A DNA stretch of 64,000 nt from Stenotrophomonas sp. 57 (GCF_030291075.1 NZ_CP127407.1:4152001-4216000), one strand, 5' to 3'; positions 1-11,000 are shown, counted from the first letter of the stretch. Numbers and translations: made by a program. Notes: a model not told the origin generated them from the sequence alone.

Positions 1-38
1 TGCTGCTTCTGGTTCGGGTTCTGGTTCTGCTGTGCCAT
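1..38 (-). CDS. N-terminus of an unidentified Q/N-rich protein (partial)
   Basis: Only the first 12 codons lie in the window; the gene runs off the left edge. They read MAQQNQNPNQKQ. A GGAG lies seven bases before the ATG, and nearly all third codon positions are G or C, as expected for this genome. A competing frame on the same strand begins with an ATG at 84 (MAPSTAFREWLSENG) and also stays open to the edge. It has no visible ribosome binding site and its last twelve codons have A-rich third positions, so I prefer the Q/N-rich frame. The product is not recognised. Confidence 0.42.
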   Translation of the reverse strand, partial: MAQQNQNPNQKQ

Positions 39-312
39 GTCCGTTCTCCGAAAGCCACTCGCGGAATGCGGTGGACGGGGCCATCGTCTGCAGCGATTGG
101 TTAATCACGCGTGGGTGGCCGGCTACATTCGTGTGTACGACTGTGAATGAACCCGCGCAGACCCTTGCGGCACAAGCGCCTGAAGGATTCATGCAGGTTC
201 GGCATATGCTCATGCCGTGGTCAGCACGGCGCGCATTCATGGCACTCGCTGGCGGAAACACGCGCTGAAGGTGGCTGGCTTACCGGGGCGCGAAGGGAAG
301 CCCGCCCTGCAT

Positions 313-1734
313 TCAGGGCATCACCGGCGGCACATACACCAGGGTCATGCCCAGCAACCACAACAGGCCCAGCACCAGCGGAATGTGCACCAGCAGCTGG
401 ATGAAGGTGAAGCCGACGATGTCGCGTGCCTTCAGGCCGAGCACGCCCAACAGCGGCAGCATCCAGAACGGATTGATCAGGTTCGGCAACGCCTCGGCGG
501 CGTTGTAGACCTGCACCGCCCAGCCCAGGTGCGCCTTCAGTTCGTTGGCGGCCTGCATCACGTAGGGCGCCTCGATGATCCATTTGCCTCCACCAGAGGG
601 CACGAAGAAGCCCAGCACCGCCGAATAGACCCCCATCACCAGCGCGAAGCTGTCGGTGCTGGCCACGTGCACGAACAGGCTCGACAGGCGGTGCGCCAGC
701 GTCTGGCCATCACCGCCGGCCGCGTGGGTGAGGATCATCGCGATGCCGCCGTACAGCGGGAACTGGATCAGCACGCCGGTGGTGCTCGGTACTGCCTTGG
801 CCACCGCGTTGAGGAAGCTGCGCGGCCGCCAGTGCAGCAGCAGGCCCAGCGAAATGAACAGGAAGTTGTAGGTGTTGAGGTTGGCGATGGCGGTGACCAC
901 CGGCTTGCTGGCGAACTCGTTGAACAGCCAGCCGAACGCCAGCAGCGAGAGCAGCACGGTCAGCAGCGGGCTGTATTCCAGCCATTCGCCCGGGCGCGTG
1001 CGCTGCAGTGGCTCCGGTTCGGCCTGCGCGGCACCGGGGAAGTCTTCGGCGGTACGAGCGCTGCCGGCGGCCGGCGCCGTCAGCCAGGCGATCAGCAGCG
1101 AGACCAGGATCAGCACCGCGGTCAGCGCGATCGACTGCCACAGGAAAATGGTTTCGGTGAACGGCAGCACGCCAGTGATTTCGACCAGCCCGGGCGGCAT
1201 GCTGGCCGGGTTGGCCTGCAGCTGTGCGGCCGACGAACTCAGCCCCATCGCCCACACCGCGCCCAGCCCCAGATAGGCCGAAGCACCGGCCGCGCGGTAG
1301 TCCATGCGCAACTCGGTACGGCGGGCCAGCGCGCGCACCAGCAGGCCGCCAAACACCAGCGAGAAGCCCCAGCTGAGCAACGAGGCCAGCATGCTGACCA
1401 GGCCCACGTACACCACCGCACCACGGCCGGTGCGCGGCACCCGGGCCAGGAAGTCGATGAAGCGCGCGACCACTGGCGCGGTCGCCACGGCGTAGCCACC
1501 GATGACCACGAAGGCCATCTGCATGGTGAAGGGAATCAGGCTCCAGAAGCCGTCGCCGAAGGCACTGGCGGTGGCCTGCGGAGTCGAGCCGAAGCTCATC
1601 GCAGCAAGTGCGACGATGACCACGCCCAGCACCGCGAACACGTACGCATCGGGGAACCATTTTTCCGCCCAGGCGGCCGAGCGCAACGCTGCGCGCGCCA
1701 TCCAGCCGTCCTGTACTGCTGCCGTCGAGGCCAT
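313..1734 (-). CDS. atoE: Short-chain fatty acid transporter, AtoE family
   Basis: Predicted inner-membrane permease of 473 residues, the usual length for the AtoE/TIGR00366 family, which imports short-chain fatty acids such as acetoacetate and butyrate. About a dozen hydrophobic segments cover the chain. Family-like features include the stretch FFVPSGGGKW near residue 370 and a Pro/Asn-rich segment (EALPNLINPFW) before the last helices. The call rests on overall resemblance. No atoDA CoA-transferase or atoC regulator is adjacent, so the substrate is inferred. It is transcribed alone, with a GTAG-type repeat region upstream between it and ubiA. Confidence 0.8.
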   Translation of the reverse strand: MASTAAVQDGWMARAALRSAAWAEKWFPDAYVFAVLGVVIVALAAMSFGSTPQATASAFGDGFWSLIPFTMQMAFVVIGGYAVATAPVVARFIDFLARVPRTGRGAVVYVGLVSMLASLLSWGFSLVFGGLLVRALARRTELRMDYRAAGASAYLGLGAVWAMGLSSSAAQLQANPASMPPGLVEITGVLPFTETIFLWQSIALTAVLILVSLLIAWLTAPAAGSARTAEDFPGAAQAEPEPLQRTRPGEWLEYSPLLTVLLSLLAFGWLFNEFASKPVVTAIANLNTYNFLFISLGLLLHWRPRSFLNAVAKAVPSTTGVLIQFPLYGGIAMILTHAAGGDGQTLAHRLSSLFVHVASTDSFALVMGVYSAVLGFFVPSGGGKWIIEAPYVMQAANELKAHLGWAVQVYNAAEALPNLINPFWMLPLLGVLGLKARDIVGFTFIQLLVHIPLVLGLLWLLGMTLVYVPPVMP

Positions 1735-1804
1735 CGCCTACCCTCCCAGGTTCGATCGCCCGATTCTGGGCGGTAGGGTGCGGGCTGTCTGCCACCTATT
1801 GGTC

Positions 1805-1904
1805 GTAGATGGCGACAGGCCCGGCGCTGTGCGACGCCGCCCGGGCATGGGCTCGGGCGCTACAGAAGCACTGTCAGCTGTAGGGCCGAGCCCACGCTCG
1901 ACTG
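1805..1904. repeat. GTAG-headed palindromic repeats (SMAG-like)
   Basis: Two elements lie between atoE and ubiA. One starts with GTAG at 1805 and ends with CTAC at 1863, with GC-rich self-complementary interior. The other starts with GTAG at 1880 and contains GCCGAGCCCACGCTCG. The GTAG head and stem-loop are the hallmarks of the SMAG repeats described in S. maltophilia. Confidence 0.6.
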
Positions 1905-1910
1905 CGCGTC

Positions 1911-2804
1911 TCAACGCAGCGCCAGGTCCACCGCGATGCCGGCAAACAGCGCGGCACCCACCCAGTTGTTGTGCAGGAATGCCTTGAAGCAGGGACCGCG
2001 CTCGCGGTTGCGGCAGATCCAGAACTCGTAGACCACCAGCACCGTGGCCACGGCCACGCCAGCCAGGTAGTAACCGCCCAGCCCGCCGCGCACGCCGACC
2101 AGCGCCATGGTGGCCAGGAACAGCGCGTACAGCACGCCCTGGATGACCAGATCGAGATCACCGAACAGGATCGCGGTGGAGTGCGAGCCCATCTTCAGGT
2201 CGTCCTCGCGGTCGACCATCGCGTACCAGGTGTCGTAGGCGGTGGACCACAGGATGTTGCCGGCGTACAGCAGCCAACCCAGCATCGGCACCTCGCCCTG
2301 CACGGCGGCGAAGGCCATCGGGATGCCCCAGCCGAACGACATGCCCAGGTAGACCTGTGGCAGATGGGTGTAGCGCTTCAGGTAGGGATAGCTGGCGGCC
2401 AGGAACACGCCGATGAAGCTCAGGCCGATGGTCAGCCCGTTCAGGGTCAGTACCAGGCCAAACGCCACCAGCATCAGCACCGCGAACAGCGCCAGTGCGG
2501 CGCGGCCACTGATCGCACCGGTGGCCAGCGGGCGCGCCTTGGTCCGCTCCACATGCGGGTCGAGCCAGCGGTCGGCGTAGTCGTTGATGACGCATCCGGC
2601 CGAGCGGGTCAGCCACACGCCGGCGGTGAAAACGAACAGGGTCCACAGCGGCGGCAGGCCGCCCGCGGCCAGCCACAACGCCCACCAGGTGGGCCACAGC
2701 AGCAGCAACGTGCCGATCGGGCGATCAGCGCGCATCAGACTCCAGTAATGCCGCCAACGCGGCGTCGCCGGCGACTGCGGCGAAATGAGGGGGGTATCAG
2801 CCAT
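1911..2804 (-). CDS. ubiA: 4-hydroxybenzoate polyprenyltransferase
   Basis: Integral-membrane prenyltransferase of ubiquinone synthesis; it attaches the octaprenyl chain to 4-hydroxybenzoate. The product is 297 residues. Both Mg-diphosphate-binding motifs of the UbiA family are visible: NDYADRWLD and [12 protein letters not shown], followed by multiple membrane helices. The frame is open further upstream into the tRNA gene, so I place the start at the ATG at 2804 (MADTPLIS), preceded by AGGAG about 12 bases away. This matches the family length of about 290. Confidence 0.93.
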   Translation of the reverse strand: MADTPLISPQSPATPRWRHYWSLMRADRPIGTLLLLWPTWWALWLAAGGLPPLWTLFVFTAGVWLTRSAGCVINDYADRWLDPHVERTKARPLATGAISGRAALALFAVLMLVAFGLVLTLNGLTIGLSFIGVFLAASYPYLKRYTHLPQVYLGMSFGWGIPMAFAAVQGEVPMLGWLLYAGNILWSTAYDTWYAMVDREDDLKMGSHSTAILFGDLDLVIQGVLYALFLATMALVGVRGGLGGYYLAGVAVATVLVVYEFWICRNRERGPCFKAFLHNNWVGAALFAGIAVDLALR

Positions 2805-2954
2805 GGCGATAGGATACTCCTGCCCCTCCGGCGGGGCTTTGCCCGGCGGGGGGAGATTTGTTCGGCGAAACTGGATAGAATGCCCGTCCCGCACCGCCTC
2901 ATGGCGCTGCGATGCCCGCCCCGGCTCAGGTCGACGGCGCGGCGGTTCTACAAC

Positions 2955-3031
2955 GCGCCCGTAGCTCAGCCGGATAGAGTAGTGGCTTCCGAAGCCATTG
3001 GTCGGGGGTTCGAATCCCTCCGGGCGCGCCA
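2955..3031 (+). tRNA. tRNA-Arg (anticodon CCG)
   Basis: A 77-nt cloverleaf with acceptor arms GCGCCCG and CGGGCGC, discriminator G and an encoded CCA. The anticodon loop TTCCGAA places CCG at 2989-2991. The T-arm contains GGTTCGAATCC. It lies just upstream of ubiA on the opposite strand. Confidence 0.97.
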
Positions 3032-3060
3032 TCTTCCCCAGCTCCGCCCCGTTCCTGCAC

Positions 3061-3399
3061 CTAGGGCATACGTCGAGCGTAGCTTCGATTCGGATCCGGT
3101 GTGGCGCGGCAGATCCGGCTGCGTGCGTGCCTGATCATGCCGGGCAGCCAGCACAGCACCGCCGCCAGCCAGAACCATCGACCCAAGGTGGAGGCCCAGA
3201 TCAAGGGAAATACAGCCAGCGTGGCGATGAACTGTGCGTACAGCAGATAGAGCGTGTGCATGCCCAGACGTGGGTCCGAGCGCAGCACCACACCACACCC
3301 GCGGCAGGCCGTCCTCGCTTGGCGTTTCCCTGCGGAGTGCAGTGGAAACCGCTGGCCTGCGGCGGCGCAGAGCGGGCAGGTGAAGGTCATCAATCGCAT
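3061..3399 (-). CDS. Small zinc-ribbon membrane protein, unknown function
   Basis: 112-residue protein. The N-terminal third has two cysteine pairs, CPLC and CRGC, typical of a zinc ribbon. Two hydrophobic segments follow (around [18 protein letters not shown] and [13 protein letters not shown]), then a basic C-terminus. This resembles small DUF983-like or membrane zinc-ribbon proteins, but I do not recognise a specific family. The start at 3399 ([11 protein letters not shown]) is chosen because AAGGG lies upstream; an ATG three codons later is possible. The frame is open further upstream but with poor codon use. Confidence 0.65.
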   Translation of the reverse strand: MRLMTFTCPLCAAAGQRFPLHSAGKRQARTACRGCGVVLRSDPRLGMHTLYLLYAQFIATLAVFPLIWASTLGRWFWLAAVLCWLPGMIRHARSRICRATPDPNRSYARRMP

Positions 3400-3452
3400 G
3401 CGCTGTCTGCCCTTACACATCCTGATGGATGCCAAAGCATACGGCGGATGCA

Positions 3453-3479
3453 GCAACGCCGGGCAAGGCCCGGCGTTGC
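3453..3479 (-). terminator. Hairpin downstream of the GH109 gene
   Basis: Perfect 12-bp stem GCAACGCCGGGC / GCCCGGCGTTGC with a three-base loop, 14 bases after the stop of the minus-strand GH109 gene. There is no clear T-run on either side, so it could be a bidirectional or weak terminator, or an mRNA-stabilising stem. Confidence 0.5.
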
Positions 3480-3493
3480 CGTTGGTGTGCAGA

Positions 3494-4849
3494 TCAGTAT
3501 CTGCCGTCGAACGCAAAAATCGGCTTGCGCTGCTTCCACGCACCAGCGGTAAAGTCCGGGAACTCCAGCGTCTGGAAACCGTTGGCGATCGACTGCTCGC
3601 TCAGCGGCGTGATCGCACTCCAGGTCACCGCATCGTAGATGTCGATCGGCATCGGCGCCTTGGCCTTCAGCGCTTCAACAAAGGCATGGATGACGAACCA
3701 GTCCATGCCACCGTGGCCGGCGCTGGCGGCGGTGTCGGCATTCTGCTTCCACAGCGGGTGCTCGTATTCGTCCTGGTACTTCTTGAACTCTTCCCACTGG
3801 TGCGGCGGGCTGCGGCCTTCGATGTGGATCGAGTGGTTCACGTCCATCCACAGGCCCTTGGTGCCCTGCACACGGAAGCCCATCGAGTACGGGCGCGGCA
3901 GCGAGGTGTCGTGCTGCAGCAGGATGGTCTCGCCGTTCTCGCAGGCCAGCGTGGTGGTCACAATATCGCCCAGCTTGAACTTCACCTTGGTGCTGGGGTG
4001 GGTGGTGCCGCCGCTCTTGGCCACGGTGTATTCGTGCAGGCCGCGTGCCTTGGTCGCGAAGGCGTTGATGTGGGTGAAGCGGTTGCCACGGTTGATGCCG
4101 GTGTACATCGCGCACGGGCCGATGCCGTGGCTGGGGTACAGCTCGCCGTTGCGCTCCACCGAATGCTCGGTGCGCCAGCGTGCTTCGCTCCAGCCCTTCG
4201 GCCCGAATTCCACGCCGCTGTCGTAGGGCTGGTTCGGGTCGCCGGAATTGAACTTCACGCCGCGCAGGTCGTGCTGGTAGCCGGCCTGCAGGTGTACCAG
4301 TTCGCCGAACAGGCCCTGGCGCACCATCTGCAGCGCCGCCATCACGTCGCGGCGGTAGCAGACATTCTCCAGCAGCATGTACGGGGTGCCGGTGCTCAGC
4401 TGGGTCTTCAGCACGTCCCAGTGGTCCTGCAGGGTGATGCCGGCCACCACTTCGCAGCCCACGGCCACGCCGGCCTGCATCGCGGCAATCGCCATCGGCG
4501 CGTGGTACTCCCACGGCGTGGCGATGATCACGCCATCGATCCCCTTCTGTTCCAGCAGGCGCTTCCACGCATTGGTGTCGCGGTCCTGGCCGTAGGTCTT
4601 CGGGGCCGGCTTGCCGGCCTTGGCCACCATCTCCATGGCACGGCCGAGCATGATCGGTTCGATGTCGCACAGGGCGACCACCTCGACGTCGTCGCGGCGC
4701 ACCAGCTCCTTCAGCAGCACCAGGCCACGCATGCCGGTACCGATCATGGCCAGGCGCACCGTGCGCCCGCGCGCCCATGCCGGGGTCTGCGGCAGCAGGC
4801 TGCTGGCGGCGACAGCGGCACTGGCCGCGATGAATTCCCTACGCTTCAT
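3494..4849 (-). CDS. Tat-exported Gfo/Idh/MocA protein, GH109 alpha-N-acetylgalactosaminidase-like
   Basis: Predicted periplasmic enzyme of about 451 residues. The N-terminus MKRREFIAASAAVAA carries a twin-arginine signal, as expected for an enzyme that folds with its nucleotide cofactor before export. A Rossmann NAD-binding core follows (MIGTGMRG, then VVALCDIEP). Resemblance to family GH109 includes HGIGPCAMY in the middle. GH109 cleaves terminal alpha-GalNAc by an NAD-dependent oxidation/elimination route. It is the last gene of the minus-strand GalNAc arm, after the TonB receptor. A 6-bp GCCGGC hairpin sits in the 65-bp gap between them. The start at 4849 puts the RR motif at residues 3-4; an in-frame ATG at 4858 is only two bases from GGAG. 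Confidence 0.82.
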   Translation of the reverse strand: MKRREFIAASAAVAASSLLPQTPAWARGRTVRLAMIGTGMRGLVLLKELVRRDDVEVVALCDIEPIMLGRAMEMVAKAGKPAPKTYGQDRDTNAWKRLLEQKGIDGVIIATPWEYHAPMAIAAMQAGVAVGCEVVAGITLQDHWDVLKTQLSTGTPYMLLENVCYRRDVMAALQMVRQGLFGELVHLQAGYQHDLRGVKFNSGDPNQPYDSGVEFGPKGWSEARWRTEHSVERNGELYPSHGIGPCAMYTGINRGNRFTHINAFATKARGLHEYTVAKSGGTTHPSTKVKFKLGDIVTTTLACENGETILLQHDTSLPRPYSMGFRVQGTKGLWMDVNHSIHIEGRSPPHQWEEFKKYQDEYEHPLWKQNADTAASAGHGGMDWFVIHAFVEALKAKAPMPIDIYDAVTWSAITPLSEQSIANGFQTLEFPDFTAGAWKQRKPIFAFDGRY

Positions 4850-4914
4850 GGCAAACATCTCTCCTCTTGGCAGCGAGCCGGCCGTAGCCGGCCCGCCGGG
4901 TCACGCAAACGGAA

Positions 4915-7890
4915 TTACTTGAAACGGTAGCCGATGGTCACACTGTAACCACGGCCGAAGATGGTGGCGTAGTCACTGGAGTCACCCAGGAAGCTGTTCG
5001 GATCGTAGAACGGCAGGCGATTGAACAGGTTCTTGACGGTGAAGCTCAGGTTCCAGGCATCATCCGGACGCCAGGTGACGCTCATGTTGGCGGTCCACCA
5101 CGACGGCGCACCATCACACTTGCTCTTCTGCAGGGCCAGGTAGCCGCCGGTGCAGGTTTCCTTGTTGTTGCTTGCCTCATCGACCTGGTCGGTGGCCCAC
5201 TTGGTGCCGCCCACGTAGTTGACGAACATGCTGGTGGTCACCTGCTTGTAGGTCCAGTCGGCATTGAGCGTGGCACGCAGGCGCGGGTTGTTGTAGTAGC
5301 CGACCACGTCGCCGTAGTACCAGCCGTTCTCGGCGTCCATGTAGAAGCGGTTGCGGTTGGCGATGGTGGCGGCCAGACCGATGTTCAGGTTGCCCCAGTC
5401 ACCCAGCGAGAAGCGGCTGCGCGCGTCGATGTCGAAGCCGTCGATCAGCGTCTTGCCACGGTTCTTGTACTGGCCCACCACGCTGGCCACGTTGCCGGCC
5501 GAGTAGCCCGGCAGCACCGACGGGCAGCTCACGCCACTGGCCGGGTCGGCACACATTGCAGCCAGCTGCGCCAGGTTGGCGCGGTCGCTGTCGGTGATCG
5601 GCGAGCGCGACATCGAGATGATGTCTTCCATGCGGCGGTAGTCCGGCGCAACGATTTCATTGTTGCGGTAGATGAACCAGTAGTCGGCCGACACCGACAG
5701 CCAGGTGGCCGGCTCGTAGACGAAGCCGAGGGTGGCGATCTTGGCCTTCTCCGGCTTCAGGTTCTTGTTCGGCTGGGTCATGCGGGCCACGGTGCGGCTG
5801 CAATCGACGTTCAGCAGGTTCTTGCCCAGGTCGACATCGCCCGGACGCTGCGAGCGCAGCAGCAGGTTGGCGATGGCGTTGGTCTCGTTGCAGCGCAGCT
5901 CGTCGCGGTAGCCACCCAGCTGCGCGAACACGCCGCCGTTGCCGGATTCGGCCAGGCTCGGTGCACGGAAACCGGTCGAGTAGGTACCGCGCAGCATCAG
6001 CTGGTCGAAGGCCTGGTACTTGAAGCCGATCTTCGGTGCCACGTTGGCGCTGAAGTTCGGGTACTTGTCCACGCGCACCGCCGCATCCAGTTCCAGCTTG
6101 TCGGTGATCGGCGCCACGGTCTCGGCAAACAGCGCGTAGGTGTTGCGCTTGCCATCGAACCACGAACCACCCTGCTGGGTGATCAGGCCGTTGGCGGCGT
6201 CGGCGTTGCCCGGGGTGTAGAAGGTTTCGCGGCTGGCGTTGAAGCCGAAGGCCGCACGCATCTCACCGGCAGGCAGCTGGAACAGCGGGCCTTCGATCTT
6301 GCCGTCGAGGGTGTGCAGGCGGGTCCACGACTGGATGTCGAAGGTCGGGAACGCTTCGCGGATCAGCGCGGCGTTGGCTTCACTGATCTCGCCGAACTTG
6401 TACGCCGGGTGGTCGGAGATGATGACCCGGCCGGTGCCCGGATCGATCGTGTACGGACCGAAGGCCTTCTCGAAGCCCTTGGTGTTGACGTTGATCGTCT
6501 GGTAGGTGGTGGAGTGGGTACCGGCGCTGGCAAACGCGGTCTCCCAGTTCCAGTCACCGCGGCTGCCACGCGCACCGGCCAGCACGCGGTAGCTCTTGTC
6601 GGTGTTGCGCTGGCCGAAGTAGCTCGGGCCGGCATCCTGCAGCAGGTAGGTCAGGCCGACCACGCCGCCCATCATTGCCTTCATCTGCGCGCTGGCGTGG
6701 TTGTACTCGTTGTTCGGGCCCAGGAACGGGTACAGGAACTGGTTGACGGTGTTGCCGGTGTTGCGCGAGAACCAGCTGGTCGGGTTGCCGGTGGTGGTGC
6801 CGTAGGTGCGCGGCGTACCGCCGTTGGCGCGCAGGTCGATGTCGGTGTAGGTCGCCTCGGCGAAGATCTCGGTGCTGTCACCCACCAGGAAAGTGCCGTT
6901 GAGGTAGGCGGTATTGCGCTCGGACTTGGCACCGGCATCGATCTCGTTGTTCATCCAGGTTTCCCAGACGCAACGCGGGCCGGCCGCTTCACTGGTCAGC
7001 ACGTTCTTGCAGCCCGGCGCAGCTTCCTGCACACGGCGGCCGGTGACCGGATCGAAGGCGAAGTAGCTGCCCGGGTTGAACTCGCCCGGCTTGCTGCCCA
7101 CGCCCAGGCGCAGGTTGTTGAGGTAGTTCGGGTTGTTGACGTAGTACTGGTCGGGGCGCTTGTCGTAGAAGTCGCTCAGCGGAATCGCGTCGCGGCGGTA
7201 CATGTTCACCGCGCCGTAGATGTTGAAGCGGTTTTCGGCCAGGTCACCGAAACCGGCGGTGATGCTGGCCTGGCGCTCGCCGTAGGAGTCGATGCGCGAG
7301 GAGGTGTCGTTGGTGAAGCTGACCTCGGCACCCTGGAAGTTGCGCTTGGTGATCACGTTGATCACGCCGGCCACCGCGTCGGTGCCGTACACCGCCGAGG
7401 CGCCGTCGGTCAGCACTTCCATGCGCTCGATGGCCGCGGCCGGAATCGCATCGATGTTGACGAACTGGGTCTGGAAGCCGGCCGGTGCGCCGTAGTACGA
7501 CAGGCGACGACCGTTCAGCAGCACCAGCGTGCCCTGCGCGCCCAAGCCACGCAGGTTGGCCTGCGAAGCACCATCGGAACCGGTGAACAGCGAACGCGCG
7601 TCCTGCTGCGCTGGACGTGCGGCTGGGAGGTTGTCCAGCACCTGCAGCAACGTGCGCGCACCCATGTTCTGGATGTCCTGCTTGCTGATCACCTGTACCG
7701 GGGAGGCGGTTTCAACGTCGGTGCGGCGGATGTTGGAGCCGGTGACCTCGATGCGGGCAAGGTCGGTGGCCTTGTCCTTGCTCTCATGGGCGAAGGCAGG
7801 AACGGCGACCGACAGCAGCACGCCGGCGATGGCCAGCGACAGCGGAGCGATCGAACGACAGGGGGGGCGGTGGTGGCGGACGGGCAACAT
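4915..7890 (-). CDS. TonB-dependent outer-membrane receptor
   Basis: 991-residue receptor predicted to import glycans or sugars across the outer membrane with TonB energy. A signal peptide (LSLAIAGVLLSVAVPAFA) is followed by a TonB-box-like segment (IEVTGSNIRR), a plug domain (residues about 55-175, with SPVQVISKQDI and ASAVYGTDAVAGVINVI) and a long beta-barrel ending YSVTIGYRFK. The start at 7890 is chosen because AGGAG lies nine bases upstream; the frame opens 17 codons earlier without a site. It lies between the GH31 and GH109 genes on the same strand, so its cargo is probably GalNAc-containing oligosaccharide or free GalNAc. Substrate is inferred. Confidence 0.9.
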   Translation of the reverse strand: MLPVRHHRPPCRSIAPLSLAIAGVLLSVAVPAFAHESKDKATDLARIEVTGSNIRRTDVETASPVQVISKQDIQNMGARTLLQVLDNLPAARPAQQDARSLFTGSDGASQANLRGLGAQGTLVLLNGRRLSYYGAPAGFQTQFVNIDAIPAAAIERMEVLTDGASAVYGTDAVAGVINVITKRNFQGAEVSFTNDTSSRIDSYGERQASITAGFGDLAENRFNIYGAVNMYRRDAIPLSDFYDKRPDQYYVNNPNYLNNLRLGVGSKPGEFNPGSYFAFDPVTGRRVQEAAPGCKNVLTSEAAGPRCVWETWMNNEIDAGAKSERNTAYLNGTFLVGDSTEIFAEATYTDIDLRANGGTPRTYGTTTGNPTSWFSRNTGNTVNQFLYPFLGPNNEYNHASAQMKAMMGGVVGLTYLLQDAGPSYFGQRNTDKSYRVLAGARGSRGDWNWETAFASAGTHSTTYQTINVNTKGFEKAFGPYTIDPGTGRVIISDHPAYKFGEISEANAALIREAFPTFDIQSWTRLHTLDGKIEGPLFQLPAGEMRAAFGFNASRETFYTPGNADAANGLITQQGGSWFDGKRNTYALFAETVAPITDKLELDAAVRVDKYPNFSANVAPKIGFKYQAFDQLMLRGTYSTGFRAPSLAESGNGGVFAQLGGYRDELRCNETNAIANLLLRSQRPGDVDLGKNLLNVDCSRTVARMTQPNKNLKPEKAKIATLGFVYEPATWLSVSADYWFIYRNNEIVAPDYRRMEDIISMSRSPITDSDRANLAQLAAMCADPASGVSCPSVLPGYSAGNVASVVGQYKNRGKTLIDGFDIDARSRFSLGDWGNLNIGLAATIANRNRFYMDAENGWYYGDVVGYYNNPRLRATLNADWTYKQVTTSMFVNYVGGTKWATDQVDEASNNKETCTGGYLALQKSKCDGAPSWWTANMSVTWRPDDAWNLSFTVKNLFNRLPFYDPNSFLGDSSDYATIFGRGYSVTIGYRFK

Positions 7891-8011
7891 CGGGGTTCTC
7901 TCCTGGCAGGGGTGCGGCGCGAATGGTGAATCGGCGGGCAAAACGCTCCCGGGCCACGGCCATGAGGGCCGTAGTCGGAATGGGCGGGGGAGGAGCGGTG
8001 TTACGAGGGGG

Positions 8012-11000
8012 TCATGGGGCGACGATGCTGGCGGAGTCGCCCTCCTGGCCGATCAGCACGGCGTTGGCCCAGTTGGCACAGACCTGGGCGGGTTGGCTGC
8101 CCTGCGCACCCAGCGTGCGCAGGCTCAGGCTGGAAAGGCCACGGATGTCCAGCTCCGGCTTGACCACGCCGGGTGCCTTCACCAGGCCGCTGTCGTACAG
8201 CAGGCGGTTGTCACCCCAGACCTGGAACTGCAGGCCACCGGCGCTGCGGCAGGCATCGTCGATGCCTAGGTCGGCACGCAGCAGGTGCCAGCCGCCCTGC
8301 AGGCGCAGGTCGATGCGGCTGTTGGCGCCGACGCCCAGGCCACGGCGGAACTGCAGGCCGTTCATGCGCATGCCGGCGTCGCCACGGAACGACTGGTCGG
8401 CGCGCACCTGGCTGGCCAGCGCGGCCGGCACCGGCAGCTCGGAGAGATAGCGCTGCCGGGCCGGTCGCTCCGGTTCCTGGTGTTCGAGGATGTGGAAGGT
8501 GGACAGTGCGATCGGGCCGACGTCGCGCGGCTGCAGCGCATCAAAGGCGCGGGCACTGCCCTGTGCGGCCGTGACCATCGGGTCGGTGCTGCTGGCGCCG
8601 TCGCCTTCGGGGTTCTGCACGCTCAGCACGCGGAAGCGCAGCAGGCGGCCGGCATGGGCCGGGAACGCGATGCGCTGCACGCCTTCCTTCAACTGCAGGC
8701 GGCCGCGGGCGATCGGCTCGCCCCACTCGCCATTGCTGTCACCCAGGTACACCTCGTAGTCGCGTACCTGGCCGTGTTTCCAGTTCTTGTCATTGCGCGG
8801 CGCAATGTCGATGCCATCGATCATCCTGCGCTCGCCCAACCCGATCACCCATTCGTGGGCACCGGTGCGCACGGCCTGGTTGCGCACACTGCGGAACCAG
8901 GTGCCGGGGTCATCATCGAAGGCGTTTTCCAGCGCGTGGCCGGGCTCTTCGGCCGGGCGGTTGACCACCAGCAGGCTGTCGGCCGGCAGTTCGCGGCCGA
9001 GCACCGGTGCCGCCGGATAGGCGTCGTCGGCAGCGGCGGCGGCGACCGCGAAGTCCAGCTGCAGCTGCAGCGGCTGGCGGATGTCCTGGCTGGCGGTGCG
9101 CACATGCAGCGTGCCGCGTCGTTCAGCGGCATCGAAGTACCAGCCTTCAGCCGCAGCGTTGAACGCAGCGGCATCAGCCAGCGCCGGCAGCGGGCGGCCG
9201 GCGGCCTGCACCGCACGCGGCGCCTGGCGGCTGAGCACGCGCAGGCTGTAGCGGCGCTGCGGCAGCTGGCCGTTGTACTGGCCCTGCACCGCATCGATCT
9301 GCACCTGCACCGGGCCACTGCCCTGCGCTGGCGCCTGCACGCGGATCACCTGCGTGCTCGACTCGCCCTGCTGGTAGCGGCGCGTGTTGCCATCGTCTTC
9401 GTACAGCGTGTACTGCGACTCGCCCTGCGGGTACAGGTCGAAGGTCACTTCATCGAGCGGCTTCTCACCGTCGAACAGCATCGACGGGTACATCGGCAGG
9501 ATGGCTCCTGCACGCACGAACACCGGCAGCGTGGCCAGGTCCACCTGGCGGTCGAGCTGGCGGCCATCGGCGCCAGCCTGCACACGGCGGCCATCCCAGT
9601 AGTCGATCCATCCACCGGCCGGCAGGTGGATGTCGCGACGCCAGCCACGGCTGGCGGCCTGGCTGCGGTACACCGGCGCTACCAGCAGGTCGCGACCGAG
9701 CAGGAACTGGTACTTGTAGGTTTCATCCTGCGCGTGCGGGTCGCGCGGGTTGTCCCACATCAGGCCACGCACCGGCGGCGCACCGGTCTGCGCGGCCTCG
9801 TGCACCAGCCCGTACATGTACGGGGTCAGGCGCATCTTCAACTTCAGGTAATCGCGGTTGATGCTGCGGTAGGGCTCGTCGTACCACCACGGATGCTTGC
9901 GTGCGTTCGACGACCAGCCGCTCATGCCCATCAGCACCGGGGTGAACGCCTTCCACTGCAGGTCGCGGGTGAAGGTCTCGGCGCTGCCGCCGAAGATCGC
10001 ATCCACATCGCCGCTGGCGTAGGCCATGCCGGACAGGCCCGACCCGACCAGGGTCGGCACGTGCCAGCGGATGTAATCCCAGCTGCTGCTCTGGTCGCCG
10101 GTCCAGGCCACCGCATAGCGCTGGATGCCGGCCCAGCCCATCACCGTCCACAGGAACGGGCGCGAATCGGAATTGTCGAGGATGCCGTTGAACGCCTGGC
10201 GGTTGGCGTCCATCGCGAACTGGTAGCCCTTGCCGGTCCAGGCCACGTCCAGCTTCTGCACGCGGCTGCCGGCCTTGCCGACTTCCCAGGCGATCTTGTC
10301 GACACCGTTCTCGGTCCAAAGGCCGGTGCGGAAGCCGTAACCGGCCAGGCCTTTCACGGTTTCCGGCAGCTGCTTGTAGCCACAGCCATAGCCATCGTTG
10401 GGCAGGATCCAGCCACCGGGCATGTCGTGGGCGCGGTACTGCTTGGCCACGCTGTCGATCACGTCGGGCGTGGTGCCGGTCGGGCCGTCGCTCCAGCCTT
10501 CGGGCACGGTGCCGGGCTTCTTGCTGTTGTCGCCGTCGTTGTAGCAATCGGCGTCGCCGTAGGACAGCGCCCAGCGCGCGACCATGTTCGGGCGGCCGGT
10601 CAGTTGGGTGTAGCGCTCGATCAGTTTCGGCAGATCGGCGCCGACGAAGTAATAGGCATCGAAGCGGTCTTCGCGATGCAGCAGCGTGGCCTGGTCGCTC
10701 TGGCGCAGGTCGTAGCTGCCATCGCTCCAGGTATTGCGCAGCATGCCCCAGCCACGGCTGCTCAGCAGCATCGGCGCCGGGCTGGGGCGGTCGCCCTCTT
10801 CCCAGCCGCCGGAATAGGACACGTCCAGCTCGCGGCCCTTGAACTGGTAGCGGCCGTTCTGCTGGCCACCGCCGAAGTAGCTTTCATCGGCCTGCGAGGA
10901 CAGCACCTGCACGCTCTGCGAGGCATCCAGGTCCAGCGACTGAAGCTCCTGCCACAGGGCGGTCGGCTGGCCGTTGTCCAGGCGCTCCAGGCGCATGCGC

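Noticed and set aside
1..84. Alternative minus-strand frame MAPSTAFREWLSENG at the left edge
   Set aside because: Plausible at its N-terminus but no ribosome binding site, and its last twelve codons have A-rich third positions; the overlapping Q/N-rich frame fits better. Cannot be settled from 84 bases.
217..1776. 519-codon plus-strand open frame rich in His, Arg and Gln
   Set aside because: Antisense shadow of the atoE gene; composition is typical of the reverse strand of a high-GC gene and no domain is visible.
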